DNA of 64,000 nt, taken from assembly GCA_017165825.1 (NCBI GenBank), contig CM029376.1, positions 19,666,367 through 19,730,366 of the forward strand, given 5' to 3'. This DNA is from Hepsetus odoe (lineage: Eukaryota > Chordata > Actinopteri > Characiformes > Hepsetidae). Below the pieces are notes generated by a model. The model had not been told where the DNA came from. It searched no databases and was given only the letters and a program-made list of their open reading frames with translations. The number at the start of each line of letters is the position of its first letter. The stretch's first letter is position 1. Position numbers and translations under genes: made by a program. This document shows, piece by piece, positions 61,601 to 64,000 of the stretch.

Positions 61601-63156
61601 TGAAGCTGAAAGGGATTTTTTGTTAATTTTATACAAAGTCTATCCAACATTTGAGGCAACACATTGCTCTTTCTGTTTTTGTCAATATGTTTGCAAAATT
61701 TCATTAAAACTGTCATGAATTTACCCATGATCATCTCCCGGCTTGTCCTCTTTAGTTCCAACCTTTTCCCCACCCTTCAGCCTTTCAACCTTAGCAAAAT
61801 TAAACATACAAAAAGTAATTCAGCATTTTAATATAGCTTTTTGCAATATAATTTCCTTGCATTTATCATCTGCTTGTCTCCGGCACCCACCTCAGGATGT
61901 TGATATTGTCTCTTGTTTGGAAAAACAGTTTCACAGTAAGGACTGATAAGTTCATCTTGGTCATCTGCAGGGGCTATATTAGACAAAAGTGCTACTAATT
62001 AATGAACACTGAACATAAAGCATACAGAGGCATTAAGTAAAGTGGGCAACTTATTGAGCATACCAAATGTTCTTTTAGATGGCTCCGGTGAGATGTGGTT
62101 TAAAGTGCTGTAGACATAGAAATCTGGTGGTTAGTAAATAGGCCCTAAATAACTACATAACAGCACTGAGCAAACACCTAATCTGTGATAGTTATCCTGA
62201 CCCTTATGAGTTAAGGCATACCTATTGCTTCCCGTAGATGTGTTGATCTCTTGTCGTGGAGGAGGGGAGGGTACAGAGCGTCTCCAAAGAGTGGGTGCAG
62301 TTCCAGGTAAAGTGCCACAGTAGATTTCATTTGAGACCATTTCCAGGCCTGAACATGGCCGACTAGGAGGAGAGCCAGGTGTACTAGTGAAAGGAGAGCA
62401 CTGATAACTTGAAGGGGATTCAGGAGAAGAGGACAAAGGTGGGGTTCTTAGCTGGTCCTGGTCAGACATTCTTCTGAACATAGATGGTGGGACCCCACGG
62501 TTAAACCTTGGAGGAACTGGAGGTAGTGGTCCGCTCATCTCTGGGACTGAGAGAGTGCTAATCAACTTATCTTCAAACAAGTTCTGTTTTGCACCTGTAG
62601 ACACACAGCTGGGTTCTGAAAAACCCTCCACAGCTACAGAACATGGAGAATGCTGAGAGGATCTTTTGTGGATGTTCTGTTCTGACTGCCGGACAGGCAA
62701 AGAAGGCAGCTGCACCTTTTGTTTGTTGAAAACGGTTCTAGGTTTTGGAACTGGCTTCACAATTGCAGAACCACACTCTGAGTGTGAACGTTTCACAACG
62801 GCGGAAAGATTTGGAACAGAGCTGTTTTCAAAAGACGGTTCTACATTGCTTCGGGAAGAAAGTGGGACTAATTCTTCAGGCGTCACTTCATCAATGGCTG
62901 ACTCTGAGTTACACCGATCTAACAGGGAGTCCTTCCTTTGATGCTGGCAGATGAGCTGTATGTTTTCAACCAGTTTGAGGATCCGCTTCCTGTGGCCAGT
63001 AGCAGTCACTCCAAGCCTGTTAAGTACTGCATTGTCAACATGACAGAAGTCCCTGGCCAACAAAAAGCCTGCTTGTCTGAAATCATCCAAATACCTGTCA
63101 AGGTGAATGGAAGCCAACAGGTCCTCTGCATCTGAGCCTGGATCAATTGCTGCCAT
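45293..63156 (-). CDS. arap3: ARAP3, PI3K-regulated Arf/Rho GTPase-activating protein (33 coding exons)
   Basis: This cytoplasmic and plasma-membrane GAP for Arf6 and RhoA is recruited by PtdIns(3,4,5)P3 and activated by Rap-GTP. I joined 33 coding exons; every junction keeps phase and the total is 5001 nt (1666 residues plus stop). The domain order is SAM, PH, PH, ArfGAP, PH, PH, RhoGAP, RA, PH, then a YEEV tail. Landmarks that single out ARAP3 from ARAP1/2 include VPKPRTVF, GWLDKLSPQG, VQSLKLDT, GEHEVKI and VLRRHSSSD. The start is the ATG at 63156 (A at -3, G at +4); an in-frame ATG at 63165 has a poorer context. An acceptor at about 63182 implies an upstream leader exon outside or near the window edge. 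At 1666 residues it is somewhat longer than the ~1540 of the human protein, mainly in the SAM-PH linker. Exon coordinates are in the block entries below. Confidence 0.97.
46980..47042. repeat. (TA)n microsatellite in arap3 intron 32
   Basis: About 30 TA units with one slip near 47018. It directly abuts the Tc1-derived element starting at 47051, consistent with insertion at TA. Confidence 0.95.
47051..47556. mobile_element. palindromic Tc1-derived foldback element, copy 3
   Basis: The left end TACAGTACTGTGCAAAAG and the right end CTTTTGCACAGTAATGTA are inverted repeats. Internal arms CCCTTTGCCTTCAAAACAGC and TGGTTTGAAGGCAAAAGG are also complementary. It is 506 bp long, has no transposase, and sits in arap3 intron 32. 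Confidence 0.88.
47979..48612 (-). CDS. arap3: arap3 exons 27-30: fifth PH domain, two GC donors
   Basis: The exons are 48476-48612, 48284-48366, 48167-48202 and 47979-48042. The domain runs from FGVLKCREEPPKLL to ELWDWITSLLKAQ (about residues 1370-1469). Exons 27 and 30 are followed by GC, not GT (AAG|GCATGT at 48475-48474 and CAG|GCAAGT at 47978-47977). The nearest GT would add 4 nt and break the frame. Exon 29 is only 36 nt. Confidence 0.9.
48778..49808 (-). CDS. arap3: arap3 exons 23-26: Ras-association domain
   Basis: The exons are 49740-49808, 49583-49657, 49243-49357 and 48778-48906. The RA fold spans about residues 1258-1350, with LIIEVYLEEKTPDCCITLK, then VSPTMCAEELTNQVLYLR, VWMTFEVIEDGEL and RPLHPKEKVLEQALQW. 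In ARAP3 this domain binds Rap1/2-GTP, which raises RhoGAP activity. All four exons use GT-AG sites. Confidence 0.93.
50160..50901 (-). CDS. arap3: arap3 exons 20-22: RhoGAP domain
   Basis: The exons are 50689-50901, 50466-50571 and 50160-50307. The catalytic arginine finger is R1086 in EGIYRKNG. KLRIGDNFIEDVTDVLKRFF, then LPRVNRTTLAALISHLYR and NLSLLFAPSLF are the conserved RhoGAP helices. The domain acts on RhoA. Exon 22 is preceded immediately by a (CT)n tract that forms its pyrimidine tract. Confidence 0.95.
50310..50362. repeat. (GA)n microsatellite at an arap3 splice acceptor
   Basis: About 26 GA units with two small interruptions. Read on the minus strand it is (CT)n ending in CTCTCTCTCAG, so the repeat is the pyrimidine tract of exon 22. 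Confidence 0.95.
51141..51335 (+). mobile_element. tRNA-derived SINE, copy C, in arap3 intron 19
   Basis: The head TGGCCTAGTGCTTAAGG (box A-like) and GGGTTTGAGTCCCAGACC (box B) are followed by the body GTACCTGGAGATACCCCTGA. The tail is partly lost and ends TTTTCACTTTCACTTC. It is antisense to arap3. Confidence 0.8.
51804..51840. repeat. (CT)n microsatellite next to an arap3 splice donor
   Basis: About 18 CT units. On the minus strand it is (AG)n starting 8 nt inside intron 19, right after the donor ATG|GTGAGGCC. Confidence 0.95.
51849..55809 (-). CDS. arap3: arap3 exons 13-19: PH3 and PH4
   Basis: The exons are 55668-55809, 54953-55057, 53679-53835, 53489-53591, 52388-52586, 52157-52220 and 51849-52012. 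PH3 covers about residues 826-935 (SGYLYKSGSINKG to LHSWAKAIGK, including DIICLGVNRP). PH4 covers about 950-1060 (ERVGMLRYKAM to FSLWYADIQKAAG). Exon 19 ends inside the start of the RhoGAP domain (DIPIIVDSCIAFITQYG). Introns here hold a Tc1-derived foldback copy, a decayed Tc1 element and a SINE. All joins keep phase. Confidence 0.93.
52907..53452. mobile_element. Tc1-derived element with transposase remnant, copy 4
   Basis: The terminal repeats are ACAGTACTGGGCAAAGG at the left and CACAGTACTGT at the right. Unlike the other copies, the middle retains a piece of transposase: near 53101-53160 the frame reads QSPDLNI followed by a VW-type helix, the end of the Tc1 catalytic domain around its last acidic residue. 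Stops follow. This copy shows that the palindromic family derives from a Tc1-type transposon. It lies in arap3 intron 16. Confidence 0.85.
53975..54445 (-). mobile_element. decayed Tc1-type element, second family, in arap3 intron 14
   Basis: The start TTTGGTCAAAAATATCTGGC resembles the common fish terminal repeat of the GGACAAAAGTATTGGGACAC type. Downstream AGAGCATTTGTGAATGCAGG, GATGTTGCACAAGAAG and ATGGTGCCAAACAATGATTC match, with decay, the reverse strand of Tc1 transposase genes. No intact frame remains and the far end is not clear. Confidence 0.55.
54474..54720 (+). mobile_element. tRNA-derived SINE, copy D, most complete
   Basis: The head AGTGGCCTAGTGATTAAAAA (box A-like) and GGGTTAGAATCCC (box B-like) are followed by TTGCCCTGAGGTACCCTTGA, GGGCTGCCCATTGCTGCATG and the tail CACAATGACAAATAGTCACT. 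It is 245 bp and lies in arap3 intron 14, antisense to the gene. Confidence 0.85.
55557..55628. repeat. (GT)n microsatellite downstream of an arap3 donor
   Basis: About 35 GT units with one GAG interruption. On the minus strand it is a (CA)n tract about 40 nt inside intron 13. CA repeats near donors can bind hnRNP L and change exon use. Confidence 0.95.
56267..58047 (-). CDS. arap3: arap3 exons 10-12: end of PH2 and ArfGAP domain
   Basis: The exons are 57848-58047, 57278-57363 and 56267-56449. The ArfGAP zinc finger is intact: C652, C655, C672 and C675 in the spacing C-x2-C-x16-C-x2-C. The catalytic arginine follows in GQHRSLG (R680), encoded across the exon 10/11 junction. KVQSLKLDT and LFIMLGNDRANEFW continue the fold. 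This domain stimulates GTP hydrolysis on Arf6. The acceptor of exon 12 lies directly after a (GT)n tract. Confidence 0.95.
56455..56482. repeat. (AC)n microsatellite at an arap3 splice acceptor
   Basis: About 14 AC units. On the minus strand it is (GT)n followed only by ATTTCAG and exon 12, so the usual long pyrimidine tract is replaced by GT repeats. Confidence 0.95.
58621..60230 (-). CDS. arap3: arap3 exons 6-9: PH1 and most of PH2
   Basis: The exons are 60161-60230, 59762-59882, 59015-59199 and 58621-58727. PH1 runs from about residue 437 to 530. It includes NYVFQKRYVKFDGKNLMYFG with basic residues in the first strands, then YPKGVIPLAAI and the final-helix segment QRSKWCSVLQ. The N-terminal PH domains of ARAP3 bind PtdIns(3,4,5)P3. 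PH2 starts at KSGILELKG (about residue 547) and ends in exon 10. All junctions keep phase. Confidence 0.93.
60385..60875 (+). mobile_element. internally deleted Tc1-type element in arap3 intron 5
   Basis: The left end is CCACAATATTAAAACCCCTG; the right end, TTTAATGCTATGGCTGATTA, is its decayed counterpart. The 5' part retains the codons GKIIRLKDLG near 60496, a decayed transposase N-terminus. The 3' part retains CTCTTTCAGCAGGATAATGT (QQDN-type catalytic segment) and TGACTTGGCCTCCAATATCC (WPPxSPDL-type). The middle of the transposase is missing. It is inactive and of a different Tc1 family from the foldback copies. Confidence 0.75.
61182..62107 (-). CDS. arap3: arap3 exons 2-5: linker into the first PH domain
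   Basis: The exons are 62064-62107, 61891-61964, 61725-61789 and 61182-61409. The three small exons (44, 74 and 65 nt) and the fifth join in phase and have standard GT-AG ends. Exon 3 reads DQDELISPY, and exon 5 carries a second DEDQTISPY just before the PH start APIISGWLDKLSPQG; human ARAP3 has one such ISPY. The small exons make this linker a likely site of alternative splicing, which is inference. Confidence 0.9.
62222..63156 (-). CDS. arap3: arap3 exon 1: SAM domain and proline-rich linker
   Basis: This single 935-nt exon encodes residues 1-311. The SAM domain spans about residues 7-70 (LLASIHLDRYLDDF through LGVTATGHRKRIL). In ARAP3 it is the docking site for the SAM domain of the lipid phosphatase SHIP2. 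A linker follows with VPKPRTVF and the proline-rich PLPPVPPRF, a possible SH3 ligand. The exon ends in donor AG|GTATGCC, leaving two bases for the next codon. Confidence 0.95.
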
Positions 63157-63184
63157 AGTGTACATGGGCTATAGGATTAGCCTG

Positions 63185-64000
63185 CATGCAAAGCAGCAGT
63201 AACAGAGGCCAAGAAAAGGTCCCTCATCTAAGAAAGGAAGCAAAGACAATACATTAGTTTTTCCAGGCATTTAGTATTGTTCCACATTATTTTGCTAGCA
63301 ATGCAAGGCTTCCAAAAACATGACAATAAGGATATCATTATGCTTTCATTCTTTGTAGCATAAAATCATATGTTATTAAAGCCTAACAAATAATTGACAA
63401 TTTTCAAGCAAATGGATTGATAGACATGGGTGATGGGGGGGGCTGACATGTGCATCACTCTGGCATTTAAAAATGAGGCTCTGACCATTCTTCCAACCTC
63501 TTAAACCACTGTTGTAGAAGAAAGACTGATGTCATTGATCAAACAAAAGCACATCTTTGTTCCATATAAACTGCCATTCCAATGAGAACATGTGGGAATA
63601 TAACACAAATACAAACCTAGCTAAGTAGTGAATCACAAACAGACCACAATATGCATATGAAGTGACATGCCAGGGTTTCATGACTCATCTATTTTTGGAA
63701 AAATCCTGTCATGGACAAAAGCCAGTTGGAAAATCATTTAAAAGGCACTGGGGAATCTGAGAGAAACATTAACTTTACAGAGGGCTATCCAGGAAGAGGC
63801 TTTGCATGGGCGGGAAAAGGCTACTTGGTAGGGAGGGTACGGCACTGCAAGCCCCCCTATGCAGACGCTTCCTGCAAAACGTTAGGAATGTGCTTGGCCA
63901 TAGAAGAGATACTTTCCTGATTTCTGTGTCCCAAAGGTTGATGGTGCTTGAGAACACAGCCCTAAGGAGGATCTCAAGGCCAAATGAGTGGCCCACTGCC
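63185..64000. other. sequence upstream of arap3 coding exon 1
   Basis: An acceptor (TTTGCATGCAG) ending at about 63182 on the minus strand suggests that this is intron leading to a 5' leader exon. I could not identify that exon or a promoter. A short G-run lies at 63434-63441. There is no CpG-rich block in these 800 bp, so the arap3 promoter probably lies beyond the window. Confidence 0.4.

Noticed and set aside
62666..63135. Plus-strand open frames opposite arap3 exon 1
   Set aside because: They are shadows of the SAM and linker coding sequence.

Overview
This is a vertebrate nuclear window, most likely from a teleost fish. It has large AT-rich intergenic and intronic DNA, GT-AG introns, many simple-sequence tracts, decayed Tc1/mariner elements, tRNA-derived SINEs and LINE pieces. 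Only two protein-coding genes can be supported, and both are developmental or signalling genes typical of fish.

About 5.9-7.5 kb, + strand: a neurogenin bHLH gene, best called neurog1. It has a TATA box, an inferred 86-bp intron in the 5' leader, an intact bHLH domain, a fish-like C-terminus and a polyadenylation signal. The first ~50 nt of coding sequence do not read in one frame: the leader ATG, a neurogenin-like acidic stretch and the bHLH frame are in three different frames.

7.5-45 kb: a ~38-kb stretch with no convincing gene. It holds microsatellites, a decayed Tc1 transposase, a 110-bp tandem duplication, palindromic Tc1-derived elements, an inverted duplication linking 17.1-17.8 kb with 26.3-27.0 kb, two damaged head-to-tail LINE fragments, SINEs, and blocks of richer sequence that may be enhancers. 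A large regulatory landscape next to a neurogenin gene is expected, but this is inference.

45.3-63.2 kb, - strand: a complete arap3 coding sequence. I reconstructed 33 coding exons from splice sites; their lengths sum to 5001 nt, an open frame of 1666 codons plus stop. The order is SAM, PH, PH, ArfGAP (zinc finger spread over three exons), PH, PH, RhoGAP, RA, PH and a YEEV tail. Two introns appear to use GC donors, and three splice sites directly abut dinucleotide microsatellites. The introns contain several Tc1-derived copies and two SINEs.

neurog1 specifies neuronal precursors, and arap3 is a PI3K-responsive Arf6/RhoA GAP. They are not functionally coupled in any obvious way. Both orthologues lie on human 5q31, so the linkage looks like retained synteny.
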